Positions 48,451 through 62,000 of a stretch of 64,000 nucleotides of DNA are shown in pieces. The DNA is from Mactra quadrangularis (Eukaryota > Mollusca > Bivalvia > Venerida > Mactridae), in the NCBI GenBank assembly GCA_025267735.1, contig CM046303.1:43537380-43601379 (forward strand), written 5' to 3'. The notes under the pieces are model-generated. The model was not told the DNA's origin. It did not search any database and saw nothing but the letters and a program-made list of their open reading frames with translations. How positions within the stretch are numbered: position 1 is the stretch's first letter; the number at the start of each line of letters is the position of its first letter. The position numbers and the translations under genes are program-made.

Positions 48451-49030
48451 CTCATTAGCTCGACTTTTCGAAGAAAATGAGAGCTTTTACTGTCACCTGC
48501 ATGTCGACGTTGGCGTTGCAAATCAAGGTTAAAGTTTTTACAAATTTAAATAATTTCAATACTGTCAAAGATATTCAACTCAAACTTGGAATACTTATTC
48601 ATCATCACTATCTCCACCTTACTATCAAGGCCCATACCCCTGGCTCCACTGTTTTAGGAGTTATGCCCCTTTTTTACTTAGAAAACATCCAAAATCAAGG
48701 TTAAAATTGTACAAATCTTAATTACTTCAATACTATCTAAGATATTTAACTCAAACTTGGAATACTTATTCATCATCACTTCATCCACCTTACTATCAAG
48801 GCCCATACCCCTGGCTCCACTGTTTTAGGAGTTATGCCCCTTTTTTACTTAGAAAACATCTAAAATCAAGGTTAAAATTGTACAAATCTTTATTACTTCA
48901 ATACTATATAAGATATTTAACTCAAACTTGGAATACTTATTCATCATCACTACATCCACCTTACTATTGAAACCCATTCACTGATGAACTGAGAAAAGTC
49001 GAGCGCGCTGTCTTACGGACAGCTCTTGTT
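48451..49030. repeat. Inverted-ended repeat with three internal tandem units
   Basis: CATTAGCTCGACTTTTCGAAG on the left and GAGAAAAGTCGAGCGCGC with ACAGCTCTTG on the right share the inverted word GCTCGACTTTT/AAAAGTCGAGC. Inside, a unit of about 170 bp (AATCAAGGTTAAA ... CTCAAACTTGGAATACTTAT ... TCATCATCAC) is repeated three times from about 48523. No coding capacity is supported. Confidence 0.75.
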
Positions 49031-50011
49031 TTACATTTTAATGACTTGTATTAGCTTTCTTAATCCATGGCTGTAACCATACTCCATTTTATTTATTGTA
49101 CCATATATTTAATACATTTATCACATATTTATCAATATTTATTATCACATACTTGTTGAAAATGTTAAAGTGACAGTCAGTATTATTCTCATGATGTATT
49201 AGTCTTTATAATGATAATAATTATTATAATAGCAACAGCAATGAAATGAAGATTTCTTGTCTGTCCAGAACCAAACATTTCATATTTACTGTAAAACAAG
49301 AATTTAATATGTATGTTTTGTTAAATTTGACTTGTTCTGTCTCAATTTATCAATTTGTATTTTTGAACTGTTATTATTATTAATGTACATGTATATTTAC
49401 TGTCAGCACATACTCTAAGATAAACTCTCTATTAGTTGTTAGTATAAAGTTCTAGAGTATTTGAACATCATGAAAATACAAAACTATTAGAAAGGTCAAT
49501 TCATTTGGATAACTGTGAATTTGACCACAGTCACTTTGCTTCCCTTCTATTTCTATATCATGTTTAACTATATTTCACTAGTCACTCGTCATTTTAATGA
49601 TTGTAGCTATAGTCACTTCAAATGTTAGCAAAACTGTCCACATTCTATTTATTCTGTATTAACATGTACATGTATGCATGCTCTTAAGAATATAACTAGT
49701 GTCTATCACTTCCTTTCAAAATATTGTCAGTACCCCAATTCTAAGTATGTTAATGTACTTCCATTTTTTTGCTCATTTTATTTAAAGTAATGTCTTCCAT
49801 ATTTATATATTCATTACTTGGAACAAAATTTTACTATACTGTATGAATCAATATTTGAATCAAAATAGATTGATTCAGAATAGGTAAACTGAATGCTGCA
49901 AAATAATAATTAAATGATGAAATGCAGTATGAATTGGCATAAATTTCTTTTTTATACATTTATTTATTTATCTATCAGTATTATTCTCTTTCTTTTTAAA
50001 CAAATACTTGT
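49031..50011. other. Intergenic AT-rich sequence, nothing recognised
   Basis: No exon, RNA gene or bounded repeat is recognised. The sequence is strongly AT-rich. Confidence 0.4.
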
Positions 50012-50104
50012 TTATTCATGACTGTATAATGCAACAAGAACAATACCGAAGATGATAAAAGCACTTGAAGCTATGGTCACAATTATGAGAAATAACAATA
50101 ACAT
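50012..50104 (-). CDS. Candidate 30-aa transmembrane peptide or terminal exon
   Basis: The minus-strand frame encodes MLLLFLIIVTIASSAFIIFG followed by IVLVALYSHE and TAA. Nearly the whole peptide is one hydrophobic helix with a short polar C-terminus. A splice-acceptor-like TTTATTTTAG lies immediately upstream (exon would start at 50108), so it could be the last exon of a tail-anchored or small membrane protein whose earlier exons I did not find. It could also be a stand-alone micropeptide. An AT-rich background readily yields short hydrophobic frames, so chance is a real alternative. Confidence 0.3.
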   Translation of the reverse strand: MLLLFLIIVTIASSAFIIFGIVLVALYSHE

Positions 50105-50319
50105 CGTTCTAAAATAAACAAGTATACATGTGAGATTAGTTAACACTGAGGTTTTCTAAATGGAATTGCATGGCAAAATTATTTTATTGTTATAATTATC
50201 TCAATTTTTGTATTCTTTTATGTAACTATTTTATATCTTAATTAATGGTTCTGCATGATGTGCAATGATATTAATAAAATTGTTATCAATAACATAGTGT
50301 TTGTTGTACTAAGATAAGA

Positions 50320-50640
50320 TAAGATAATTCTTTATTTCGAGTCGGCAAGTATACCTTAAACAATAAACATAAGCCCTTGCTGGGCTTTTGAACCAACTGG
50401 TTTGTTAATTGTAGGAGCAGTAGTTCAGTGAAAGGGTGCTTGGGGACCTAGAGGTCCAAGGCTTGAACCCCAACAGGGGCACTGCTTATTTCCTGGCGCA
50501 AGAAAGCAACATGTGGTTGTTTCACTCTACCTAGGTGTAATTGGGTACCTGATAAGGTATTGTGTCTATATGTTGGCTGCACTTAGTGGAGTAAAAGACT
50601 CCTCAGGAAGATTGATAGATAGATACCAGTTGCTCAATTA
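50320..50640. repeat. Retroposon-like segments with GATAA tail and tRNA-like boxes
   Basis: (GATAA)n followed by TTCTTTATTTCGAG at 50325-50343 looks like the 3' tail of a retroposon on the minus strand. From 50392 a plus-strand block has AGCAGTAGTTCAGTGAAAGG and GGTCCAAGGCTTGAACCCC, at A/B box-like spacing, then a body ending in a (GATA)n run near 50620. These appear to be two short retroposons side by side. Confidence 0.45.
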
Positions 50641-53016
50641 CCATGGGTAATTATAAATAGCTCTGTAAATATTCATAAGCATCAAACGTCAACTACGAAA
50701 TGAAATTACTTTTTAAACAATTGTACATCTAGTGACACTTACATTAATGGAGCTACAGGTCGGTAGAAAATGTTTGTACTTTCAAGTAGAACATGGTGGG
50801 GTTCCAACACTTGACATTAACTTTCAAAATAGGTTGCTCAGTAGTAAGACCAACTATAAACTGTACTTGCCCAATCAAGTGATAACTTGCCCAAACAAAA
50901 GGTTATCTAAATTTGAGTTGTTAATACATTCTGATTGCTTGATCAGACCACTTGGCACTAACACTTGTTGCCCGAAGTCAAAAGGCAATCGGACAACTGT
51001 TAATGTCTTGCCCTTGATAAATTTTTTGCTAAAGTAAGCCAGTGGTCAAATGAAAAAATAAGCATTGGCTCAATGATTATAAGTCAATGCTGTTACACTA
51101 GCCCAGTTGCATCCAATTAAAAATCACCCAATGCTCTAAATTGTTTTATTTATCATCTATTTCCTGAACTTTACTTTTGTCTTATATCACAAAATTTAAT
51201 GCGCAATGAAAAATAATTCTTCATGAAAATGTAATAGTGTCAACTTGATCTGTACAGTACAGTAAACCTTACAAGTGCTATAAAAGGGAAAAACTCATAA
51301 TATTCCTCTATAAGAAATAACACTAATGACAGTAGCTTTGGTCTATCTCTTACTAAAAATACCATCTACATTGTCCGTTTTTTCTCAACTATCAAAACAT
51401 GAATAATTTCAGTGAATGCGTTTGTAAAAATCATTGTCGTAATACACCCATGAGTTTCCGAGAGTGTGTTTTATGATTGAATAAAGCTTTTTATGCCCTA
51501 TGATAAGTTTAAGTCAAGATATTTTTGATAAAAATTAGGCTTCCAGTACAAAAACAATGCATTCAGTCACCGTGAAATTATTCAAGCTTTGACAGTTGAG
51601 AAAAAACGAACAATACAAAGATTGCTGTAAAAACATCTTTTCATTTATAGTATTGTAAGGCTCACTGGTCCTACACTGCACTCAAAGTATATACAGTATA
51701 TTGTCTATAGATCTACATAGATCGGGAATAAAAACAATGGAAGACTACTAGGATAAAGTTTCTAACTTTTATCGTTGTGAAAGAACACACAAACAATAAA
51801 TTAAATGCCTATATAATGACCTAATGGAAATGTCGGACGCTGAGGAGTGGGAAGGCAACATGGAAATAATGTTCCCACAGGTCTACTCTGGCGGAGCAAA
51901 AGCTGGAGAGTGAAGAATGGTCTGATATATATAGACTTTGGGGGAGTGATTCTGCCAAAATATACATCCCGTACAAGACGTTTGAACGGTGTCGCGACCA
52001 ATTACGTTAAAGAGCGGAATTAACGAACCAATGAAAACGTTCCGCTAACTTTAGAATGAACATAACGTTACGCCGCTAAACTAAACGTAGTTTCGCTAAG
52101 AAAATACAACATATTAAAATAAACATAAAACAAACCCAATTTTATTATACAAATGGTAATATGTGATTTAAATAGGGTTTCTGTGTAACACTTTCTGTTA
52201 ATTAATTTAAGTTTGGGAGATTTCATCGTCTGTCAGGATGGAGAAATAAGTTCTGCTAAAGAATGGAATGCTTAATGGAAGGCATATACATACTCGTGCT
52301 AGCATTATACATAATAATCACAACGGAGAAATGTAGACGAAACATCATAGATAAATGAAAACGGTACGTGAAATTGAAATATATAACAATTTTAATGCTA
52401 ACCGCGATTGTAATTGGTTTTCGCGACGTCGGTCATATGTCAACAAAACAATTCCTTGCCCTCAGCGTTCACAATTTACCATAAATACGGGATACAATTC
52501 TGATTCCTAAGTAATGTATACTAGTCCTGCATGGGTTTTAGCTATGATATATCAATATAACATAATGATCATATCACAGTATTAAATATTACAATGCTCA
52601 TTGTGACTTTCATATAGAAATTTAATGATGATGATCAATATGACACTACCTAGCAATGATAATTTGACCATATAATGCCCATTTGTTTTACACCTTTATT
52701 GAACAGCTAGTATCATATGAGTTGTACCTTTTATTTAACCATTGTTCTGCAGAAGCACCAGTACAAAGCTGATCAATGTTTAACTCACCAATTCAAAAAG
52801 CAACTGCTCTGTTTTCTAACGCATGCAGTCATGGAAACAGGCCATTTGAGGTTACAGTGGTTTGACATAAGCAACAATAATCACTTCACCATAAGAGAGT
52901 GCAATAGGTTTAAGTAGTCCCACAATGAATTAGAGGTAGTCACAACTCATACACAATGTCTGTGGCAGTTTTTTATCAGTAGCTGTGAAATAGAGGGTAT
53001 ACTATGAACACTTTCG
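50641..53016. other. Intergenic region before the NAT9 end
   Basis: No gene is established. Near 51840 a less AT-rich stretch has a plus-strand ATG followed by SDAEEWEGNMEI, which could be a short first exon, but no downstream partner was found before NAT9. Overlapping minus-strand frames (51801-52001) have no recognised domain. TTTATT at 52730-52735 (AATAAA on minus) is a possible poly(A) signal for NAT9. Confidence 0.35.
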
Positions 53017-56000
53017 TTATCTGTATTTAAGAATCTGATAATGTGAAGTAGAGTCTTTAATAAATTGTTTTATATGATCTGTAAGCTTTAGACTGTAAGT
53101 GATTTCTTCAAACACATCACTTTTTGATTCCTGAAAATATAGTAAGAGGAATTAAAGTAATGTAAATTTTCCTCTACTGAACATGGCATAATAAATTGTC
53201 AAAAGTCATGCAACATATGAAGACATTTTATGACAAGGTTGCGTTGATTGAAGAATACAGTAAAACCTGTCATATGCGACTTTCCGGCGGAACATCCAAA
53301 CATGGTCACATATGACAGTGGGTCTTTAAATTCAGGTTCAAGTCAATATAATAGCGTGTCACCAATATTGCACTTTCAGGCAAATAAGTGAAACCCCCAC
53401 TGAGTTGGGACATTAAACAGTTAAAAACATGATATTACATAGCATAATTCTCCCGATTTTCTATCAACTTTAAATTTGTGCCCTCGAAGAGTAATACATT
53501 TTTTTAGACAATCAATAATTTTATTACTCAATTTGATTTACATTAATTAATTTTAAAAATTGTCTTTGGTTTGATAATGGACAATTTATATCAATTTCAA
53601 TATTAAAAATAAATTTGTTTTACACATAAACGATGACATATGTTTAAGAACGAAAATCGCATGCAAGTTCCTTTGATGACGAAAATACCGGTAATAACCG
53701 GAATACGGCTTTTAGCGATGCAAACAAAAATGGCTGATTGTTTTGCAATCACGTTCGAATCGATTCATTTGCCAAATTTAAGTAATAATTGTCTATAAAG
53801 GCTTTTTAATAATGTTTAAACTAACAATCAAATGTGCTTTGCCTTTTGTTAATCTGCATTTGTCTGCAGCATGTTTACAAAGCTAATTTATTTTGTATCA
53901 CGCGTGTCGATTGATGGGCCAATTATACAATTCAATAGTAATTATCGAGGTGTGAAAAACATCTTTGGGTCATTTGAGGCCTGAAAAGTCGCTTAATTAA
54001 ACCTAATTATTGGTATTGGACGGATGAAGTAGGGTCGTTAGTCGCGTCAGACAGTGTGTCGCTTAATACAGGGACTTTATATAGGCATTTATGTTGGGCG
54101 GTCTCAGATACGGTCACATAAGACAGTGAGTCGTTTAATTCAGTGGGTCGCTAAGGCAGTTTTTACTGTATCTTACAAATTTGAATCAACCAAATGTCAG
54201 TGCAGATTTCACATGTATAATATTTAATAGTGAAAAGATTTTCAAATCAGACATCAACTGCACTGAATACTGAGATGTCCCTAAAATTTTCTAAATACAG
54301 TTTTACGACATTACCAAGAAGTCTGATAAAGTTATATACGCATTTATCTAAGCTTGATGGTGAAACTAGTTCTTAAAACTTTGACTAATCACTTTCGAGT
54401 CTGCTCCCTGGTCCCCAAGTACTGAGCTAGTATGATCAAGTTTCTTGCTCAAGGAAACAACTGGGTAGGTTTTTGATGGGATTTGAACCAACTGGCTATA
54501 CAATGATTACCAGTGAGAGACTAAGGTCCTAACTGCTTGGCCGCCCTTCTTTATCATGATAAAGTGAGCAACTTCACAACCCAAGACAACTCAATCTCCT
54601 ACTAACGGGTCGAGATTTCCCAACTTCGAGTTGAGTTATGCATGGAGTTGAGTTGTCTTCGGGTTGAGTTGTCCCGTACCCATAATGTTGGCTAACAGTC
54701 GCTACTGCACACGTTGCTAGTTTGCCTCACATTCTCATGACCAATGGAAAAAAAAACAAATAAAAACTTATGTCTCTTTGATTTAAAAGATACAGTTGAT
54801 CAAGAAATAAAAATAAAACCTGGCTCAACAGAAATATAGCTATTAAAAGTTGTAAATATTTCTGTAATAAGACCACTCTTCAATGTGCTTATAAAAATGT
54901 GGTTTTCTTGATTTAGTCCTTACCAAAATGATGCATATCAAAAAAATGAATTAGCATTTAGTATATAAATTAAAGAATACCTCTTGAAATCCAAGTTTTG
55001 TAAACATACTGATACTTGGATGATTACTGTAACCAATCTTAGCAGTGATTGTTTCAAGTTGTAAATTTTCAAATCCTGAAAAATCATTATAATAAAATGA
55101 TTGACAGTTGGAGTTCTATAATGCCAAATTCAACCATTAGTAAATAATGATGGGTGATTTTACTTCTTAAACAAAATTTTGTGATCTCGGTAATTTCTGA
55201 ATGTTGACAATTTCCATAAGCTTTGGTACGCAGACACTTGTATACCAGACGTCCTACCTTCCAGACACAATCAGGTTGTCAAAGAGTACACTTAAGACAC
55301 TAACAGACAGTTGGTAACAGCTCTACACTCATTCTGTACACAAACAGTCTGACTGACCTTTGTACGGAGACGCCGAGCATCATGGGTAAAACTGTTTATT
55401 TACCTGAAACACGTGGCAATGTTTACATTCCAATAATTTCCCCCTGCAAGTATACTGAACAAATAGAGTATGTATTTTGTGTCTACTCAATAAAATTAAA
55501 CTATCCAACCAACTATTCTCATTAAATTAAACTTTTTTACCGGTAGTTAAACCTCCATCATAACGTGTTTACATCTGTCATTCTTTACACAGACATTTGA
55601 AATCATACAAGTAGAATATACTCGGTTTATCTACGCATCTGTACCTTAAGAGGTTCAAAAGTACTTTGTATCTATGGATTTATATTCCTGCAGTTACAAG
55701 TGATTATTTAATTTACATTTTAACAATGATTTTGTCAAAGAACGAAAAAAATCCAAAGATTTTGTCTTCATTCGCCGCACTATATTCTGTTGCGTATCAA
55801 ATCGCCGAATTCTGGGAAGTGTTGTGCGTCTTAGTATAGAAGTGATATCTTCACCTTCTATATATAGAATGCTCTACACTGGACAGATTCAAGAGTGAAA
55901 TAAATCGCCTACGGCTCCATTAACTTGTGCTGATGATTTTAATATGGCATTGTATATACCTGTACATGTAATTGAATATTTATGGGCGTGTTTGATTCGC

Positions 56001-59000
56001 GAGATCTGAGTACTCGGAGTACTCCGATCACTAAATAAATTGAATCAAACGGTTCGAATCACGCGCTCGGAGTACTCTGAATACACCTGCCTTTTAGGAG
56101 GAGTAAGGGGAGTATGACTTAATTTAAAACAGTTCCATGTTTTAATGCGAGGATTGCAAATGTTTTTACTATATTTTTACATATTTTGTATCATACTCTT
56201 TTGATAAACCGCTCTCATCTAACAAAAAGCGTCTTGTAACCTTTTGCATCATTCTTGTGTTTTGCTACAAAATTGGGACATTTGATTCATCGGTGCACGC
56301 TGAGTAGACCGGAGTACTCGGAGTAGTATGAATCAAACACGCCCTATACTTCACAATAGCATTGTACATGTATATAAGTGTAAAAATAGGCTCACATCAC
56401 TAACTGCATCAGTATAAGTATATTCCAAAATAATGGAATTTGTACTACAAAGTTGAAGTAGAAATACAAAATCTATTACACTCGTATATTTATATATTAA
56501 TAATTAGTTAATTACCATATCTCATCATACAGAGTAATGCGTCTTTACCAAATCCTTTACCTCTTGCAGTTGGTTCTAAAAGAAATGTAAATGTAATATG
56601 ACATTGTATTCACTGTTTATGTGTATTAAAGTTGTGTTAACAATTGATACATTCAAAATAAATATATAACTTACAGTAAGAGCAATTTCATTGCAGTCTT
56701 GTTTTTCATGTAATTTTTAGCAAACAAACATGAATTTAATACAACTAGTATGCAGTTCATCATTGATTAATAAAGCACAAGCATGTACTGGCAATTATGA
56801 GGAATAAAGCCCACTCACTTTTTTTAATTTAAAACCAGATACTGCAAGTTGTGGTCATCCAAAACCAGATTTACTTCAAAATTATAATTAACATTAAGGT
56901 ATACATTCCCTAACTAATAACAATGTTTTATGACTGCTGAATAATTTTATAAATAGTTTTATTTGTTTGTACATCGTATTTCTAAACTTTTTACCGTGTT
57001 AGATATTTTAATAATGTCAACATAGACTTTTTATGAACATATTTAAAATTATTATATTTTCATATGCAAGGGAGGTAATTACTAAGTCCTGTCAAAGTTT
57101 GTGTCTAATATTTTTGAAATGGCAATTTATGTAATAAATCTAATCCAGTGTTCGAAATTAGCGGCAGCCCGACGCCCGTGGCTTGTGTTTTTCAAGTCGG
57201 GCTTGTCAATTTTCTGTCTAGTAAGCCCGAACGGGCTTATCGCAAATTAAGTCACAACAAATGGCCGAAAATCGTGCACATTTTCGGCATAACTGCGCGA
57301 AAATCCCCTCCAAATATCTTATTAAATCATAAACAAAATCGTAAAATTCCACACGAAAATAATCGTCAAAACAAACTTTTATTGTCATCATTAACAACTT
57401 TATAATTTTATAATTTTAGTAATTTCTTCAATCATTGTTATTGTCATAATTTCAAGTAGCAATCTTGACTTATTGCATCACAAATTGTCATGTACATCGG
57501 GGAGTCTATATTTTAATTGTTTGCAGCAATTAAAACCAATATTAATTCTTTGTTTGGTGACAAGAATGTATTCGCAGTTTTAAACGGAAATAGATGTTAA
57601 CAATTTTAGAAGTGTGTCAGCATTTTTCACACTTAGTCGATGTTTGCTAGCGTGATAATGACATAATTGCAATGTCTCATTGTGTAACTATGGAGTCTAA
57701 TTTAATTGTTAGGTAGAATTAATTCTTAAAACAAGTGTATCCTAGTTTTTTAATTGTTGACTACATGTTGAACAATAATTGCGATTTTGAAAGAAAATGA
57801 TATCGGCGATCGTAGGAAATCAAATTTTCTTTGTTTCAATTTACATATAACTGTCAATAACACCTGTTTTTTTATTATTTAATTTTTAGAAAATTCAAAC
57901 ATTTCCATGTTTGGCCACATTTTTGACAAAATGGATGGGCCAAAGGGGCGATTCGGGCAAAGAAGTCGCCCTCTCTGTTAAAACTTCGCTCTATTAGCAC
58001 ATCAAAGCGAAAACAAAGTCGCCGAAATTTTCGGAAAATCAATGAAACAAATTATGACCCAGATTATGACAGTCCTCGAGACCTCGATTTAACGATGGAT
58101 GGAGGGTATGTTACATCCGCATTTCTTATGTAATCTACCAATCAACTACGCGGAAGTTGTGCTGTTAGTATACACGCTTCAAAAGCCGATACTTAGTGAC
58201 TCGATTGCTTATTGATGGCCCCTGTGTATATTGTCACCTTTAGGATCAACCAGCGTCCTCTTAAAATCAACAGTGCTATATGTCGGCCAGATAAGATTGA
58301 TATCGTAATTAAACGGTTGCAATAAACAAACACGTGTCAAACAGTGATACTACAATAATATAAGTAGATAAAGCTTTTTGGATGCTTGCTGTTAAATTGA
58401 TAATTGTATTTAATTATGAGCATGTGATCAGGCAGTTGAACAGATGTAATTATCAGTTTGCCAATGATTGCAATTTTTTGTTTTTTTAAGCGTGGTGTCA
58501 TATGTTTTCGCGACCCACGCTATCGCCAATCAAATGAAACAAGGTTAAATCTACTTTAGTAATTTAATAACCTTATCATTTTGATTGTTAGTTCTTCTTA
58601 ATTAAGCAATTAGTAACGGGGAAATTCCTTCAATTTTTCGATTTCAAGAATAAACTCCGGTTGGTTCATTTGAATTTATGAAAATTGTCTAAGTATTCGT
58701 CACTTAATCTACAATCTAAAGTCGGTTTGCAGACTCTAAAAAATCAATGATAATCATAATTGCTACATAATATGTTAAATTTAAGAAAAGGTATGTTATT
58801 TACAGCAGAACTAATTAGATAAAAAATATTTAAACAAAGAAGGGTAAAAAATGAGGACACTGATAACATATTATCAAAAAATGGCCTTTTATGCATTTTT
58901 AATCTCTTTTGATGAACATAAACTAGCAAGTAAAAATGCTAAACCATAAAGAAGAACTTTTCATTGAAATGAAAATTAAATAATTGAAGATTACAATTTG

Positions 59001-62000
59001 AAACAAAATCAATGTGACTTTGTGTTCAGTGAATAACTCAGTAACCAAACATCCAGGGAGTATTTAATACTCACACTTGTGAGTTTCAACAGACATATTA
59101 TTTACTAAATGTTATAGTAATAACATGCATTTAAAGGATAGAAGTTCTAGAAAAGTTTGCATTTGAGAAGTTTGTGAATACTGTTCAAAACATTCCATTC
59201 AGCTCATCTAACTTTTCCCGCTTGTTTATCCTCCCAACTTCTCCCTCACATCACTGCACTTCATCCCAAATTACTGGGAGGGAGAAGTCACTTCTCCCTA
59301 AATTTGGAACCCAGGCTCATCCCTGTTTAAAATTTAAGGGTCTTTGATTAAATACATTCGAAAATTCTATAATCATGAGTTTGTTATGAAGGAAATCAGT
59401 AACATTCTGTCAGTTTTGAACAACATGCATGTAAAACAAGATTGAAGTAACTACAAAGGCATTGCCATGGTGCATGTAATTTTAAAAAGGGTCTGTTAAA
59501 TATGCTATCCATATTATCCATTGAGACTTTAACACATGTATTCAAATTCTTTGAGGCAAAGAAAAAAGAAGAAAGTGTGAGCTCTGGCACTCCTGGTTGG
59601 CATAGTTACTCTTGCCACACAACAGCAAATTTAATGTAAGAAACATTAATTTTGGCACAGCCAAGAGGAGCAAAATGATAGATGTCCTGTTAAGACAAGA
59701 CTAACTATCAAAAATGAACAAATGCAGCAGTCATGGCTTTGTTCTAGTCACATATATAAATAATAAAAGGGTGTATTGATACAATAACATGTTTTTTTAT
59801 TGATTTTTGTCTCATTGCTTAAACTTCCTCAATTTCCCCAATTTTCCATACTTTTAGAGTATGTTAAATCATTCTGTTATTCGGGCTTGTTAACTTTAGT
59901 CCGGGCTTGAGAAAGTTGCAAGGTGACAAGCCCGAAGGGCTTGTGTCCAAAAATCCTAATTTCATACACTGGATTTAATCCATGCAAAATTATTAACAAA
60001 TTGTGATAAATGAAAAATATCATGTTTTGTAAGATTTTGTCATACTTTTTCAATATCAGATTTAGAATGAAAGTGGCGTTAGGGATTGTATACCTTAAAA
60101 CACCCACAGGCACGATAGATTGTACCTGATAGTGGTTATTCCAAAGGAGCACTGCATCCAGTTTTGCTTTTTCTTATGCAGAAATAGTTACTTTAAAATA
60201 AAGATTACCTGCTATCATAATTTCTATTTCAGCAGTAGTAAGATCTTCATCATCATTTAGAAATAAATTGACATCACCAATCATACTATCTGTAAACAGT
60301 GGACATATCAGTTATACAGCATTATTTTAATTGTCTTATATTGCAATAAAGTTAGCTAGTACCCACTGTCATGGAATATATTTTACAATATTTACTATTA
60401 CCTGGAAGTCTACCTACAATTTCAAAAAAAAAACTCTAGAAAATGAAAGCGTAGGACATTTTTGTTAATGCAAATCTAATGGTAGATTTATAGAGCTGAA
60501 TGACTCCCTGATATTGTATGGAGGGATGTAAAAATCTAAGTTGAGTTTGAGTCTGTAATCTAGGTCAAAGGTCAACTAGGTGCATTTATTTTTTATTAGA
60601 CCCTATGCTCTTTATTCTGAATCTTTCAAGAAATTTAATCAGTAAAGTGGATTTTTTGTTGGAAACTAATGTATTATGATTAAACATTATTTCTAAAAAA
60701 AAATGAGTGTTTGATTTCATGATTACTTCCCTTTTTAGCCTTTTTGTCACGAAAATAGGTGACAATAAAACATTCATCAATTTTTTTTTTCTGGCTGGGT
60801 TTAACTCTGTAGCAAGACATTGTAAAGATCAAATCATGACAGTCTGTAAACCTACTTGCTATTCTTGGAATTCAACTGTTAAGCAGTTACTAGGTGCATA
60901 CTTCAATAAGTGATTGCCCTTCATTTCAAGGTTAAGAATCAGTGGTAGCAGAGAGAATGGCCACAGGAATTATTTCATGACAAAACTCCACAAAGTATGC
61001 CCGCCTGGGAATTGATCCCACCACCTCTCGATCACTAGACTTGTGCCATAGAAACTAAGCAAGCCATACAGGCATCATTTTATATTTGATTTAGTATATA
61101 TACAAATACAAATAGTATCAATATTTAAAAGTGTTCTTTGTATGCCAAGTACATGTATATTTACCTATTTCATTCTGACAGCTTTCATTATAAACTTCTT
61201 TATTTAGTATAATGAATGTACATTCTGAAAAGTCATAAAATATTAACTAATAAACCATGGATACAATTGTCTACAAGTATTGTGCACACATTATCACCTT
61301 GTGACAATATGTACTTCTGTAGTGATACTGGGGTTTTAGCCAAAATCTAGAATACAGACCCAACCTTTAGGTTACACAGTGTGCCTTGAAGTTTTCTTCC
61401 TGTTTTGTCCCGGAGCAACACAAACAAGCTCTGAAAGCTGATTGAAATCCAAAGCCAGCGTATTGTTTTTCCTTCATATCAATGAACATAACCTACATTA
61501 GTCATGAGTAGATAAGTTTCGACACCTCTTAAAAAGCAATACTTCACTCTAGTACAAGTCAGAAATAAATCTAATCAATAAAATAGAAAGTTTGTCAATA
61601 ATACCAACTATTGTCATCGTTTCTCCATGATTCTTGCATCTGATATTCCTCATCTAGTGTGAGAGGTTCTGATGCTGTCAGTTGTTGTAATTCTACACTT
61701 TTCATCCATTCATGATACCTGGATACAAAGATACATGTCAGAATTGAGATTATACAATTAATGTTCCTTGATAAGTTCTTACAAATATTTAAATGATATC
61801 ATAAAATTAAATTCATAAAAAAAAACCTTTCATGAATATTTTTTTGAAGAATGGAGTGCATATAACAGTGAGTGACACCATAATTACTCATTGTATCAAA
61901 TTCATTCATCAAGTACAATCTATACTTCGTAAGACAATTAACTCTTACGAGTTGCAATAGCTCGTGACAGGGTAAAAGGAAAAGATAAAACTAAGTGACA

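Noticed and set aside
51825..52001. Possible gene starts near 51840 (MSDAEEWEG on + and a 66-aa frame on -)
   Set aside because: The plus frame stops after 27 codons unless spliced, and no partner exon was found. The minus frame lacks any recognised motif.
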